DNA of 64,000 bases from Diadema setosum (lineage: Eukaryota; Echinodermata; Echinoidea; Diadematoida; Diadematidae): the NCBI GenBank assembly GCA_033980235.1, contig CM067076.1, forward strand, positions 34,496,883 through 34,560,882, in the 5' to 3' direction. Under the pieces are notes generated by a model. That model made no database searches, was not told the origin of the DNA, and was given only the letters and a program-made list of their open reading frames with translations. The position numbers were made by a program, and so were the translations under genes. Within the stretch, counting starts at the first letter, position 1. Each line of letters opens with the position of its first letter. Shown here piece after piece: positions 48,210 to 59,760 of this stretch.

Positions 48210-48576
48210 TTAAAGGTCCAGTTTAACTTTGGGAGCAGTGATTTCAAAAATGTTCAAGATATCATATGTGGTGCATATGTATAGGTCTGTTGTATCATAA
48301 AACATCCTACCGTATGAAATATTTGCAATAAAACCTAAAATATAAGGAGATATCAGGGTTTTTGACAATAAACCGTAACTGTATACGTTTTAGGCTGGAA
48401 ACATTTTTATTATAACTATTGTTCACATTTCGTGTATTTAACAACACTTAACATCGATTATACGGATTCAAATTTTGACAGTGGTTGTTTCTATCCCTAA
48501 CTCACATTTTAGAACTATTTTAAAGCACTAATGTTGGATTTTTGTTTCATCTGCAAATGGTAAATTATGCCTTTAA
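48210..48576. mobile_element. TTAA-flanked MITE, copy 2
   Basis: TTAA-AGGTCCAGTTTAACTTTGGG to GGTAAATTATGCCT-TTAA. Body nearly identical to 32015-32371. Confidence 0.7.
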
Positions 48577-49664
48577 CTTTTTTCGCCAACACACAAACAA
48601 TGGAGGAAATGTCTGTGATTACTGCTAAACTATAAGAAATCCTTTACCTGTATGCTTACATACGCAGGCAAAGCTCACAGCAATATAAGCATACGCTATA
48701 TAATTTAACATGAGAATTTTAGATAGACAGAGTATGTATCGGGACCACAAAGAAATCTCAATCCACTCCTCTCAGCTTTATCCTCCATATCGGTACACTA
48801 GCTGCATTCACACGCCGGAGTACGGTATCGGTATTCAAATCGTGATGCAAATATCGATTTTATTTGCTGCCGTTCACACACAGAGGACAAACAATCGGGA
48901 CACACTGTGTGCTGGAGCGCTGTTTCAACACAATTAGCGGTAATAAAGATGGGCTTGACATCCGTTGTTGTTAGCAGGTTCTCTTCAAAATTGTGGCATA
49001 TTTCCGGTATCTTGTCTACTGCTGAACCATGTAGCTACTAATCATGGCTGAACCGAGCTCTACATTTTGTGTTAGCGAGTTATGTGCCTTTTCCCTATTT
49101 GTTAACACTATAGCCTCTTGGAATAGTCAATAAAATATTTGTCATTTCTAGTTCGGCGTTGGTGCGAGCGTTAATCTACATTCACTTCATACGCATTGTA
49201 CATGCGTATAGTCTCTGCCAATGCCCGCGGAACGTGTACGAAACATGTATGTCCCCCACCCCCCCCCCCCCCCTCCCCCCCAAAAAAAAGAAACAATAGA
49301 ATCAAGTGGGATCATTTTTTTTTTTTTTGCATCGCGATGCGATAGTGGTATTCAATGGTATTGTGTGTGTGTGTGTGCGCGCGTGTTCGTGTGTGGGTAC
49401 ACACACACACCTACACACAAACAGATCAAGATCAAGTTTCAAGTTTATTCAAAGTTTCCACAATACAAAACTTACATAAGAACAATAATATGTAACAAGG
49501 AATACATTGTTGAATATATGCGATTAAAACAATTTGCAGAATATTTGAATATAAATTGACAATGCATGTAGATGCATTATAGATGTAAAGATGCAAAATT
49601 TATTTCTTAAATCTTTGATATTCTGGTGTGTGAATGTCGCTATTACATGCCAATTTTGACATAC

Positions 49665-49831
49665 CTCTTTGTAATCACATCCCTTAAGGTCTCCCACTGG
49701 AGCTTGCAATTCTTCACCATGTTCCTGATCTTTGCCGCATCTGTAGCATGTTGGTGCTTCACGAGCCTGTCGGCATCGTCTTTGATGGCCTTGTACTGAG
49801 GCCGGTGCTGGTCAATCTCTTGTCGGCATGT
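49665..49831 (-). CDS. Exon 7: spectrin-repeat helix B to helix C
   Basis: 167 bp, phase 0 to 2, acceptor tatctccttcag, donor AAAGAG|GTATGT. It encodes QEIDQHRPQYKAI (helix B with the HRPxY pattern) and CKLQWETLRDVI (helix C). It has exactly the same length and phases as exon 19 (DDHKAQYERIHKI). The split Arg codon AG+G is completed by exon 8 across a 9.4-kb intron. The equality with exon 19 is used to decide exon 19's donor. Confidence 0.85.
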
Positions 49832-50701
49832 CTGAAGGAGATAAAGAAAGATATAAAAGATTCAGTATCCTCGGTACACGAGGGAGTGGGAAGCCTTGTC
49901 CGTGCATTCGAGAATCTCCGTAATATTGTTGGTTACAGCTTTATCACTGATCTCTGTAATATGAAGTAACACATACAGCCGAAGAATTTTGACTTAATCG
50001 TTTACTATACACCGCAGTAATACTTAAACCGACGACGCTTCGATGAACATTAAATTTACAAGTACTAATTGTTAGTGTTCGTCGTTTCCGCATAATCGTA
50101 CCTCAGTGGGAAGGAATGGCGCCGCACATGAATCCGCCATGCTGCCTGGTCTGTACGAGCAACGTCATGACGAAAGTATAAGAGCACATAAACAACGACA
50201 CTGGAATTCCATAAACTTTGTGACACCTGCACACTCAGTGTGATTTACTCTGTTGTCCTTCTCCTTCCGTTAGTACACTTTTCCACATAGCATCTCAGTC
50301 ACAAAAGTTTTATTACTTAGATTATCAGATACATGATACGTCTCAGTCAGACCAAGGAGGTTAAAGAGATGAAATCAGTAGAGGAAAACATAGATAAGCA
50401 TACCATCAATATGAAAAAAAAAAAGAAGTTTCGAGCCGACGGTATATTCTGGTTGCGCCTGATCTAATCTGTTACTCTTTCCGTATCGTCTGTCTCAATT
50501 TCAAGCCGTTCATTCATTCATTCATTCATTCATGTTTTATTTTCATTTCCAAACCATACCATCATTCAGTTGGCTCATTCCAGTTGGCTCATTCCAGTTG
50601 GCTCATTCCAGACCCGGGCTGCCCAACCTGGTGCACCCTTACCACTCCAGTGTATGTTCTGATTTCGAAATATGTATTATGATATTTGTGAATGAAAGCC
50701 G

Positions 50702-50705
50702 AATA

Positions 50706-50756
<51 letters not shown>
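50702..50756. repeat. (TAA)n microsatellite
   Basis: About eighteen AAT units. The poly-Asn open frame over it is not a gene. Confidence 0.95.
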
Positions 50757-50759
<3 letters not shown>

Positions 50760-50898
50760 GGTAATACAAACGTCAAAATTATAACATATCTTGTAACATA
50801 ATTATAATGCATCTTGTTTCATTAAGGTCTTGATGAAAATGAAAGTAGAGGGACTGCTAAAAAGCGAACTTGCATAGTGCAGTCCCCTCAATTGTTAC

Positions 50899-51081
50899 CT
50901 TGATCTCCCCGCTGATCTTGTACAGGTCTTGGGTCATGAATTCCTTGGACTCTAAGCGGGCGATCTTGGGTAAGAGCCAGTCCTCTAGCTTGTCCAAAGC
51001 TTGCTCGAAGTCACCCAGCTTATCCACCTGATTGGACAATTGCTGACCTTGCTCCCTGGACGCCCCTGAGACCTGCACGGA
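50899..51081 (-). CDS. Exon 6: spectrin-repeat helix C/A segment with conserved Trp
   Basis: 183 bp, phase 0 to 0, acceptor ccccatatcag, donor ATCAAG|GTAACA. It encodes GQQLSNQVDKL then FEQALDKLEDWLLPKIARL, closely matching the second part of exon 18 (KRLLALSKKL, FEKEVDGFEDWLLLDLEIL). The Trp sits at the helix-A position. Exon 18 is 318 bp and this exon is 183 bp, so the difference (135 bp) predicts an extra upstream exon in this copy of the repeat. Confidence 0.85.
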
Positions 51082-52428
51082 CTGATATGGGGAAAGACAG
51101 ATAGAAATACAATATAAATTGAATTGTCATGATGTGACAGTCGAGGAATAATTATTGTTGGTAAATGACTTGTGTTGGAATGAGACGTCATATTCACTAT
51201 AAACAGCTAGCTTTATGTGTTCATGTTCTATCACGCTCCTAGGTTATGTATATAATAATTATGCACGTCTATACACACCCGCCGCGCCCAACTCTCTCGC
51301 ATCATCTACAAACCTTTTTCCCTAATCACAGAGTGGGAAACATGCTCTACGAAGCATCTTCCCCAAGCTGTCCAACACATTTTGCCGAAGGAAAGTGGTC
51401 AAATTAACAGGCTAGCCTGCACGAAAAAAAAAAAAATGACCAGAGCATTGACAATCATGGATTCGGAAGTACCTTGTACATGTAAAAGAACAATGAATAA
51501 AAATTTCAAATATGTAAGAAAAAAAGGAAGAAAGTGGAAAAATGAAAAAAAAAAGAATAATAAAAAATGTGCAAACTGCTCCTGTGCTGAGTCAAGATAC
51601 ATGCCACGCAAATCCTCGCGTGTGTCATTCACAGCTTCGGATGAGCGGCGTGCGATGATGGCAAAGAAAAACGCAGGGACTCCCCTTGTCATAATAAGTT
51701 CGTATTCAGAACCCTGTGGGGCTAGTAACATTTTGACTTTAATTCAGCCAACTATTTCACACCTATTGTCTGGAATGTAGACTCACGAGGGAACAACATT
51801 TTACACGCTTGGCTTTTTAGCTGTCCCCTCCATTTTCGACATCTTTTCTTTGCTACGATTCAGATACAGTTCGCCAATGCATTTCTTTAACTAAAAGTAC
51901 GTTTTGCTTTATTTACAACAACAACAAAAAATATCTGCATTGAAATCTCACTTGAATGTGCAAAAGTCACTTGAATATTCCAAAGTCACACTGATTTTGT
52001 TTATATGCAAATGTCATATTGTATACTTTTGTCGAAAATGAGATAAAATGAAATGAAATTGTAGCAGTCACATAGTACCAGTTTACAGTTTGATCAAGAA
52101 AGGGCCGTTTCAGAGAATTCCTGGTTTCCGTTGACGGGAAGTAATGACAAGCGAAGGCTTGACCAATGAAAAACAAAATGATAAAGAAAGATTGAGCAGG
52201 CAGTAAACATTAGCCAATAATGCAACGGGGGCAGAACTTCAGCAAAAGCCTTCAAGAAGGTATATCCCTATCTTTTCTCTAGTCCTCTTCTTTCTTTGCT
52301 TATATGTTCTCCCTTCCCTGGCTTCTCTATCGCTCTTCTGATAAGACGTATCGCATGTGCACATACATCTGTGTAGCTACTTACATATAAATGCAAAATG
52401 CCCTATTCTGTTGCAAATAAGCCTTTAC

Positions 52429-52551
52429 CACAGTCAGCCTCTGCTGTTGATCAGTTTTTGAGGAACAATTGGAATGAAATAGGAGCCTTAGCCGTAATTC
52501 TTCGACCTTTTTTAAGACTTGGCTTATGGTGGCTCGTGTTTGAGAGAAGGT
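52429..52551 (-). pseudogene. Possible decayed or non-canonical exon between exons 5 and 6
   Basis: Open reading from 52551 to 52429 (TFSQTRATISQVLKK ... DQQQRLTV) aligns by pattern with the first 45 codons of exon 18 (ALEDDIANHGMTVEAV ... VQDKLNTV), which is the segment missing between exons 5 and 6. A phase-0 donor GTG|GTAAAG fits. No AG acceptor exists at the needed phase: the sequence before ACC is tttacaa. Nearby AG dinucleotides give phases 1 or 2. It may be a dead exon, an assembly error, or a coincidental open frame. Position and function are uncertain. Confidence 0.3.
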
Positions 52552-52744
52552 TTGTAAACATAATGCAAAGTGGTATTTAGTTAACACCATAAAACTAAAA
52601 CACATGCACTTGAATTGGATTGGTTGTTGTCAACAACCCCGTCCCTGATATACGAAGTTTTACTCTAACATTTTGATGATGAACAAAAATTTGTCTGCGT
52701 CGCCCCTAGAACTTTCAACTATCATCCCGGGAAAGTTTCCTTAC

Positions 52745-52938
52745 TTGTTCATACTGTTCCCTCTTGACCTTCACTGTAGTACTCTTGTTCAGCACCAGAC
52801 CATCACGCTCGTCCCTGTCGAGGTTGTCTTCCTGGTTGTTCGGGACGCTCTGCAACCGAGCGAGGGCGCTCTGCAGGGTGCTAAGGCGCGTGTCGATCTT
52901 GCCGCGAAGATCATTGTATCTCTCGTGGACATCAGCAT
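52745..52938 (-). CDS. Exon 5: spectrin-repeat helix C and following linker
   Basis: 194 bp, phase 1 to 0, acceptor taataattgcag, donor GAACAA|GTAAGG. It starts with the helix-C motif DVHERYNDLRGKIDTRL, equivalent to VNRRYNEL in exon 22, and continues through LQSALARLQ into a charged stretch (NNQEDNLDRDERDG) ending KREQYEQ. It corresponds to exon 17 (218 bp, same phases). Unlike exon 17 it lacks a clear helix-A Trp, so the following repeat here is divergent. The next expected exon (about 135 bp) is not cleanly identifiable; see 52429-52551. Confidence 0.78.
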
Positions 52939-53352
52939 CTGCAATTATTACCAAGAAAATGCGTGTCTCGCTCGTACTAGCTTGATAACAACATTCACCT
53001 GCAATATCTTAGGCAGGCTATGAAGGGGGAGGCTTACTAAAAATTGTGAGGAATGATTCTTGAGATTCATGAGTCGATCTAATGTCGTAACCTGAATACT
53101 TGCTTGCTCAATTTCAGTAAAATCCTTTCTCGAATGTTCTACCTTTAAGCAAAAAGAAATAAGAAATAGAGATATAAATGGATTGATGTAGAATAAATAA
53201 GAAATGCAAGTACACTGTAGTAAGTGTTAAAGGTAAGATTTGTGCAATAAAGACATAAAAGCTTAAACAAAACTATTTTTGCGCAATACTTTTTTCATTC
53301 ATTTTTTTTTTTTAGTAAATGACTGCATTCGATAAAAGATGGAGAATCGTAC

Positions 53353-53458
53353 TTGTAGTACTCATGTGATGACGCATGGCAGGCACTTCCTCTCCGTCTG
53401 TTGTGTCAAGATTCTTCACTTTGTCGTGGTGGTGTCTGACGACATCATCCGATAAGGC
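53353..53458 (-). CDS. Exon 4: spectrin-repeat helix B segment
   Basis: 106 bp, phase 0 to 1, acceptor ctgtttccag. Two donors keep phase 1: ACAA|GTACGA (53353, used here) and ATGA|GTACTA (53362). It encodes ALSDDVVRHHHDKVKNLD, the helix-B pattern with histidines also seen in exon 16 (TFHQEVIVHASAVKNI), which has the same phases and 115 bp. It opens the first of the two duplicated exon cycles. A cryptic 52-bp exon with identical phases lies just upstream (53563-53614) and could be an alternative to it. Confidence 0.72.
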
Positions 53459-53562
53459 CTGGAAACAGTAATCACAAGTCTATGTTGAGATCATACTTTC
53501 TGGAAACAAGAACATTGCTATGATTTTTTTTTAAAGCCATATATTAGATTCATTAAACTTAC

Positions 53563-53614
53563 GACACTTGCTATTTCTGGTCTTTGGAATCTTGGCCACA
53601 AGATCATTTAGGGG
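53563..53614 (-). other. Candidate alternative 52-bp exon between exons 3 and 4
   Basis: A short segment has an excellent acceptor (tttgtttcgcttcag) and donor (GTGTC|GTAAGT). Reading phase 0 to 1 it encodes PLNDLVAKIPKTRNSKC, the only frame without an early stop. Exon 4 is also phase 0 to 1, so the two could be mutually exclusive. Including both would break the frame. It has no spectrin-repeat signature and may be a splice-site coincidence. Confidence 0.35.
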
Positions 53615-53941
53615 CTGAAGCGAAACAAATCTATTCAATCTGCAGACTAGACTTAAGGATTATTTTCAGAGCATTTAAAAGCACTTAAAACACACACACA
53701 CATCAACACAGCGTTAAAAAGTTTTCACAAGCATTATAAGCAAGCAATATTGTGATAACTCACAAAAATCAGCCTTTGACGATTTTTTCCTGGAAATTAT
53801 TTGATCTGGGAAAGAAAATCATAATTTGTATATAAAAATAAGGTTTCAAAAGACGAAGATTGTAAATCTCATCTCTGTCCTGTCACTTTAATGAGAAAAC
53901 ACTCCTTTGGTAAACATCACCATTATCAACAAAATCCTTAC

Positions 53942-54074
53942 CTTCAGTTTGTCAATCTGTTTTTGGATTTTAGCCGGCTTAGCTGCTATTGGCTTCCTGA
54001 CCATCTTGTCCACTTTAAACTCAAACATCTTTAACTTGCTTCTGATGTCGATGGTCGCCTTGTATGTTTTCTGA
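53942..54074 (-). CDS. Exon 3: spectrin-repeat helix A to helix B segment
   Basis: 133 bp, phase 2 to 0, donor CTGAAG|GTAAGG. Two acceptors lie 4 bp apart (gattggcag at 54074, cagtcag at 54070). Only 54074 keeps the frame from exon 2. It encodes FEFKVDKMVRKPI followed by IQKQIDKLK, which aligns with the last third of exon 15 (TTLDKMKSQPI, ILRQIETTE), so this is the end of helix A, the AB loop and the start of helix B. Compared with exon 15, which is a single 318-bp exon, the same repeat is here divided by introns. Confidence 0.72.
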
Positions 54075-55145
54075 CTGCCAATCGAAGTACATAGAACGGA
54101 AATAATTGCGCAACCAAAATAATGAAATGTCATCTTTTTTTTCTTGACGTTAAATTCCATGGCCCAAACCTTTCCCAACAAAACATTGTGCTGGATATGA
54201 GGATTTCCTTTTGAAAAGCGTCCAATTGAGCTTTTGACAGAAGTGTTTGTCGTTGTTGTTGTTGTTGCTGTTTTTAGTAATCCTATACAGTAAACTCTTC
54301 AAAAATAGTAAAACTCGGGTGAGTGAATTTATGGAGAAATCAAGCACTAAAAAATGAGTTTTGCACCAGAAGGTCATAAATCCATTTCTATATTGTTCTA
54401 AATTCGGCAGGATCCAATCAGTAGCCCAAATGCTACACTTCAACCCCAGAGCAACGCGAGGCTAGCTAGCCTTCTTGCATGTGCACTTACACGTAATTAC
54501 CTGATTACTACCTGTGGAATGTTTCATTACAATGCGTAGAATTTTTTTTTTTTTTTTTGAGAGAGAGAGAGATAGAGGATGGAGATACATGTGCAGAGAT
54601 AACAAATCATTCCAGAAAAAAAACAAACAAACAAACACACACGAAGTTACTGGAACTTGTTAGTAAAACAACACTGCTAATGTGCTAAAATCTTGTTCCA
54701 AAAGGTGCTAAATCCACACACAAACAAATGAAAATTTTCCAAGACACATTATCCCTATGCCATAACGGATTACTATTATGGCACATAAAATCACTGCTTG
54801 AAACTCTTCAAACCATGTGAACTAAAAATACATTGTTTTTTTTTTTCCTTCCATTAAAAGTGGATATTGAGAAATTCAAATGTGGGGTCATGAAGAGTTG
54901 TCTTGCTCTATCTATATATGCTGAACATAGAGATATATCAAATAAGAAAGAAAGTTATGATTTTAGCATTTACTTTCTTTGTAATTCCTTACAAAGTGAT
55001 TAACAATGACTCCAACAGGTGACCTATAGGAAAGTTCAAAGGTGGCGTCATGTCAGATTTGAAATGTCAAGTATGACAGTGAAATATTAATCACTGAAGA
55101 AACTATAATGGGGGCACGATGTTCCTCCCTTTATAAAAAGCCTAC

Positions 55146-55219
55146 CTTGCCTTGGTAACACGCCATGTCCGCTTCTGACGTTCGAGACTAGTGGAATCCC
55201 TCTTTTCTTGTTGGACTCG
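55146..55219 (-). CDS. Exon 2: short charged coiled-coil segment
   Basis: A 74-bp exon, phase 0 to 2. The acceptor is cccaattttag and the donor GCAAG|GTAGGC. It encodes 24 residues rich in Gln, Lys, Arg and Glu, with one Trp (KRTWRV). The split codon AG+T joins exon 3 if the inner acceptor at 54074 is used, giving a continuous helix. Support comes from both splice sites and phase agreement on either side, since the sequence alone is too short to assign to a repeat position. Confidence 0.6.
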
Positions 55220-55513
55220 CTAAAATTGGGACAAAATAACGGTGTTCTTTTTTCTCTCTCTCTTTGTCACAACAGCTTACTTATGATAATTCGGGTAAAC
55301 GTTTTCTTGATTTCATTTCTTATGTTCGACTACATTTCAGAGGAAAGATGAGCAATATTATTGTTTGGGTTACATTGAGATTGTTAGATAACCTGGCATT
55401 TTCATCCCCTACGAAGGGGGATGCCCAGAAAATTTGGAATTTTAATAAACACAAATTGGCAGTTAACGCATTTTTCTATCGGATCATTCCTTCTATATAC
55501 ACGTAGGCCTATA

Positions 55514-56164
55514 CCGGGTGTCCAAAAAAAAAAAGCGGAACGGTGGATTTTCAGTACCTTACGGTCTAAAAGTTATATATCTTTTGACATCATTAGAAAG
55601 GGCATCTTCCACAGAAGACTATGATACCAAAATCGTTAAATTTGGTTCAGTACTTTTTATTCTACACCAATTTCTGAAAATGCAGTCATTGTCAAACTTC
55701 GCCTGATTTTTGCGACTTATGAGATAATAATTTGGGTGCGACACGCGATCCATACGGTGAATATTGTGTAAGCTCGGTGATCCATGTCAACAAAAGATCC
55801 AGCTTTCACATTGGGCACGGGCCAGGAAAAAACAGTGTGTGTGTCTGTGTGTGTGTGTGTGTGTGTGTGCGCGCTCCCAAATATGAAAGCGTTATCTTTT
55901 GTTGACATGGATCAACGACTTTACACAATATTCACCGTATGGAACGCGTGTCGCACCCAAATTATTATCTCATAAGTCGCAAAAATTGAAAATGACTGCA
56001 TTTACAGAAAGTGGCGTAGAATAAAAAGTACTCAACCAAATTTAATGATTTTGGTATCATGGTCTTCTGCGGAAGATGCTCGTTCTGATGATGTCAGAAA
56101 ATATATCACTTTTAGAACGCAAGGTACTGAAAATCCACCGTTCCGCTTTTGGGGGGACACCCGG
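55514..56164. mobile_element. Tc1/mariner-like foldback MITE with TA flanks
   Basis: TA-CCGGGTGTCC at the left and GGACACCCGG-TA at the right. Long arms match inversely (AGCGGAACGGTGGATTTTCA; GATAATAATTTGGGTGCGAC; GATCCATGTCAACAAAAGAT). A (GT)n tract lies in the centre. No transposase. Confidence 0.8.
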
Positions 56165-56728
56165 TATATATATATATATATATATATACTGTATATACAT
56201 ACATAAATGTTTTATATGCATTTTTAACTGAAACTAACATAGATTATGGCTATTAAAGCTTTGCTAGAGCAAGATAATTAGTATTCCTTTCACAACAACT
56301 TGAATATAATTAATGTCTTGATTTGAGTACAGAATAAAAAACAGATAAGCATACATAAAAATACAAACATGCACAAACATACAAACATACACGAACAAAA
56401 GCAAAAACAATTCTATGTCCTCTAAGTCTCGTACGAGGCGAACATCGTGGAGTTTGAACTAAAGTCAAATGGCCTTTAGTTAACTGAATGTGGAGGGGAC
56501 CAGAATACATCCCATCAACCACCCTTCTGCTCTGCAAGTGATACCATAACATTGAAACTATGAGTATTACGTAATAATTTATTTTGTTTCAGACTAAAAA
56601 AAAAAGTCATTTTGTATAAGCCAGTTCGTAATTAGCTTATTTGCACATTGGTACAAATGACCAATAATAATCATCGCAAACAGATGCTATCTCAGTAAAT
56701 TTAGAAACCAAAATGCCTGTTGGTACAA

Positions 56729-57436
56729 TGTGACCGTGCATCACAAAACGAACAAAAAGTCGCATCCCTTGATTTTGCATGAGGACTCAAAAAGGTGAAA
56801 CGGGTCAACTAAATCAATATTGGGTTTTTCATATTTTCTGAAAGAGCTACCCTTCTTCTACATTATTCTTAACTTTGGGATCATAAAATGAATGGGTAAG
56901 TGCATTTTTAGCCGTTTTTCTACAACATTTGGTTGTTTGTTTGTTTGTTTGTTTGTTTGTTTTGGAGAGTAGTGAGATCAGGTATGTCTTAGAGGCCCCT
57001 TTTCATTTCATGATAACCCTCTGCACACTCTTCACTTTCAAGTCTAGTAACTATTGAAGGGATAATGCTACTGCTTTAAAAGTTGGCATTAATCATGAAC
57101 AGAATGTGCTAATAAAGTATGTGAAATTTCAGCTTAATCTAATAATTTCTTCATTGTTGTTGCTCCGGTGGCTTACACCCTTTTTTTTTTTTTTTGCACC
57201 AGTCATCGCAAAGCTAGCACGGTTTGGTGAAGATTAAGCGATTGAATAGACACTGTACTTCAGAGCCTCTTTTCTTGGTTCAGACTTATTTAGAGTGTGT
57301 GCTTTCTTTCCAATATTTAAATAGGTTAGGAGAGTCCATTTCAATTGAGCTATTAGAGTCTACTCTTTCAGAATCTGCCCTTAACTAAAAATCAATGCGT
57401 GGCGACTTTTTGTTGGTTTTGTGATGCAGGGTCACA
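56729..57436. mobile_element. Non-autonomous element with TGTGACC/GGTCACA ends
   Basis: Left TGTGACCGTGCATCACAAAA then CGAACAAAAAGTCGC; right GCGACTTTTTGTTGGTTTTG then TGATGCAGGGTCACA. The ends are inverted over about 35 bp. The interior is non-coding. Solo right-end motifs occur at 13531 and 63930. Confidence 0.65.
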
Positions 57437-58910
57437 AATGACTTTTTTCTGCTCATGCGCAAAGTGGAATTACAAACTGGTCTATTGTACACTTCCGGAA
57501 ATGGCGGTACGGTGCATACATACGATATGAAATGTACAGTGAACACTAACCAGTCCGTGAGCTTGAGTTCTACTGAATTCTATTCTATCTCAATTTTTTT
57601 TTCCACCCGATTATCTTTCCGACTTTGGGTTTACAAAGGAAACCTCAGCTTATCAGTTATTCAGTCTGATTTAATTGAAGCACCATAGAGGTTTAAAGAG
57701 ACTCAAAAGTATGACTGTTCCTTTGCGTAGCGGTGTTCCTTGCAATTGCTAACAAAGACCCGAACTCGAAAATCTTTCCGTGCGAGCTTCTACTTTAGCA
57801 GTAACCGTCAACATGAAATACTCTCGGTGGCCGTCGTTTGCGTCGGGTTCGTCTTCAGTTCCGTCAGATTCAGCTGGGCGCTTGCTCCTCTTCGTGAGAT
57901 ACCTGATGAACTTCGTTGTTTGAGAGTAGTTTGAAGTCCGTATTTATTCCATTAGAAATGTTTTCCTAATTAAATAGTGGCGTGTCTCTTTCAGTCTATT
58001 TGAACTTGTATAATTTGAACAAAAAAAAAGCCTTGCGAGTTAAAATTTATTTTTTCGGCGGAGAAGTTTTGTCCAGATTCAACGAGCCACAACGTCCAGT
58101 GGACATTAAAATGATCCAATCGGAACTAAGACATAGGTTAACTCATTCTACAAAATTAAATGAGAGCCGCCGCCGTTGAAGTTTCTAAATGGATACGATT
58201 GTGATCGCAAGAATTCCTTGGTCTTGAGTTGCAGATGAAGGGTAGAACATGTGATAACGTCTAATCGTAATACATATTTCATGAGCTTTGATCATTTACA
58301 ATAGGCCCTACCTATAAAATAACCATACATACCGCATTTGGGTCATGGAGATCACTTGTAGAACGAGAAAGCTGTCAAAGCACACGCACAAAAAGAATTG
58401 AATAACTTGCATAGAATTTGATAGTTACATCTTTAGAAAATAAAGATGGATTGTATTTATAATGTGACTGTATAACTCCTATATCAGTGAGAAGTGATTA
58501 TTCAGGAACCTAATTATGCACAAACATTATTACTTTTTTAGATTAAAATATACGGTAAAAGTTAATTATTTCGAAAGTTCGTTATTCAGAAAATGCAAAG
58601 GGTTTATTAATCCAAAAGGAGGGGAAAAAGAAACAAAACAGTTTCTTCTCGTTATATTTTCGGACCAACGAACCGAAAGCCTTAAATGTGGCTTTCATCC
58701 AGCAAAATTACCTATGTGTAATATGACACTTTTTTCTTGGGGGGGGGGGGGTTGGTCTCTTCTTATGAATTCAAATTGATTGAATTATTAAAAATAAAAA
58801 TAAAGAGACTGTACCTTTTAACTTGCTTATTGATATGATTTTAATGATATGATCTTGAAACATGACATGACCATTTGTCGGGCTCATATACGAGAGCAAA
58901 GTAAGCTTAT

Positions 58911-59760
58911 TGATATTAAGAAATAACAAAAGAAGTGCTTTTTTTTATTATTCGAATCTACGGGAAGCTATACCGAAAATATGGTTGACTCAAACATCCA
59001 TTGACAGAGAGCAAAATGTTTCATCATTATGTACCCCATATTTAGAAATTGGAAAAAAAAAAGAATGTAAAGAGATTATGTGATGTAACATCGAAATATT
59101 TCTTAATCAATTGATCAAGAAAGAAGGAGTATTTACCAGGTGTTGTTTGTTTGTTTTCTGGAAAAGGGTATCGGGGATGAAGATAATCTGGAATTATTGT
59201 TTTGTTCGTAATTTGGTAAAAGTAAAAGATAATAAATTGAAAGAATTGAATATTAAAGTGTTATGTAATTCAGTACCAGTGAAGATGAATATGTTTAAGT
59301 GGAAAATAAGTAATAATTTTAAGTGTGATATTTGTCAGTTAAATGAGGATATAACACGAACTCTTATTACATGTAAACTGAACAGGAGCAAAATTCAGCA
59401 ATTTTTTTCATGTTTCTGTTGACACAAATATTGCATTTTTGTTAAAGGGTAATGAAGAAGAGGAAGTAGACGATTTATGACTATAGCTTTTTGGTGTATT
59501 CATAGATTGATAGTATTGCCTAATTACAAAGGTGTTGATTATAGAGAACTCAGAATGCGATATATGTCTTTATCAAAATTACGGAAAAGACTTGAAGTAA
59601 ACAAAACACGTTGTGACAGACCTTTATAATTGTTTAATCTTCCAGATGATTTACTTCACTATGCTTGAATTTCTTTCTAATTTATGTGTGTGAATGAAAC
59701 ATTTGATTTTATCTTTGTTGTTTGAAATATGAATAAATTATATTTGAAAGAAAAAAAAAA
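58911..59760 (+). pseudogene. 5'-truncated LINE fragment with poly(A) and target-site duplication
   Basis: The frame at 59111-59422 includes LKELNIKVLCNSVPVKMNMF, KWKISNNFKCDICQLNED and ITRTLITCKLNRS, resembling the C-terminal zinc-binding region (zf-RVT type) of LINE ORF2. Later text is frame-broken. It ends in an A run at 59750-59760. The 10-bp GTAAGCTTAT at 58901-58910 recurs at 59761-59770, a target-site duplication. Confidence 0.75.

Noticed and set aside
50532..50801. Poly-Asn open frame
   Set aside because: Direct translation of a (TAA)n microsatellite.
51382..51780. 132-residue Lys-rich plus-strand open frame (and its antisense Phe-rich frame)
   Set aside because: A-rich low-complexity sequence; no domain, no splice support, no family resemblance.
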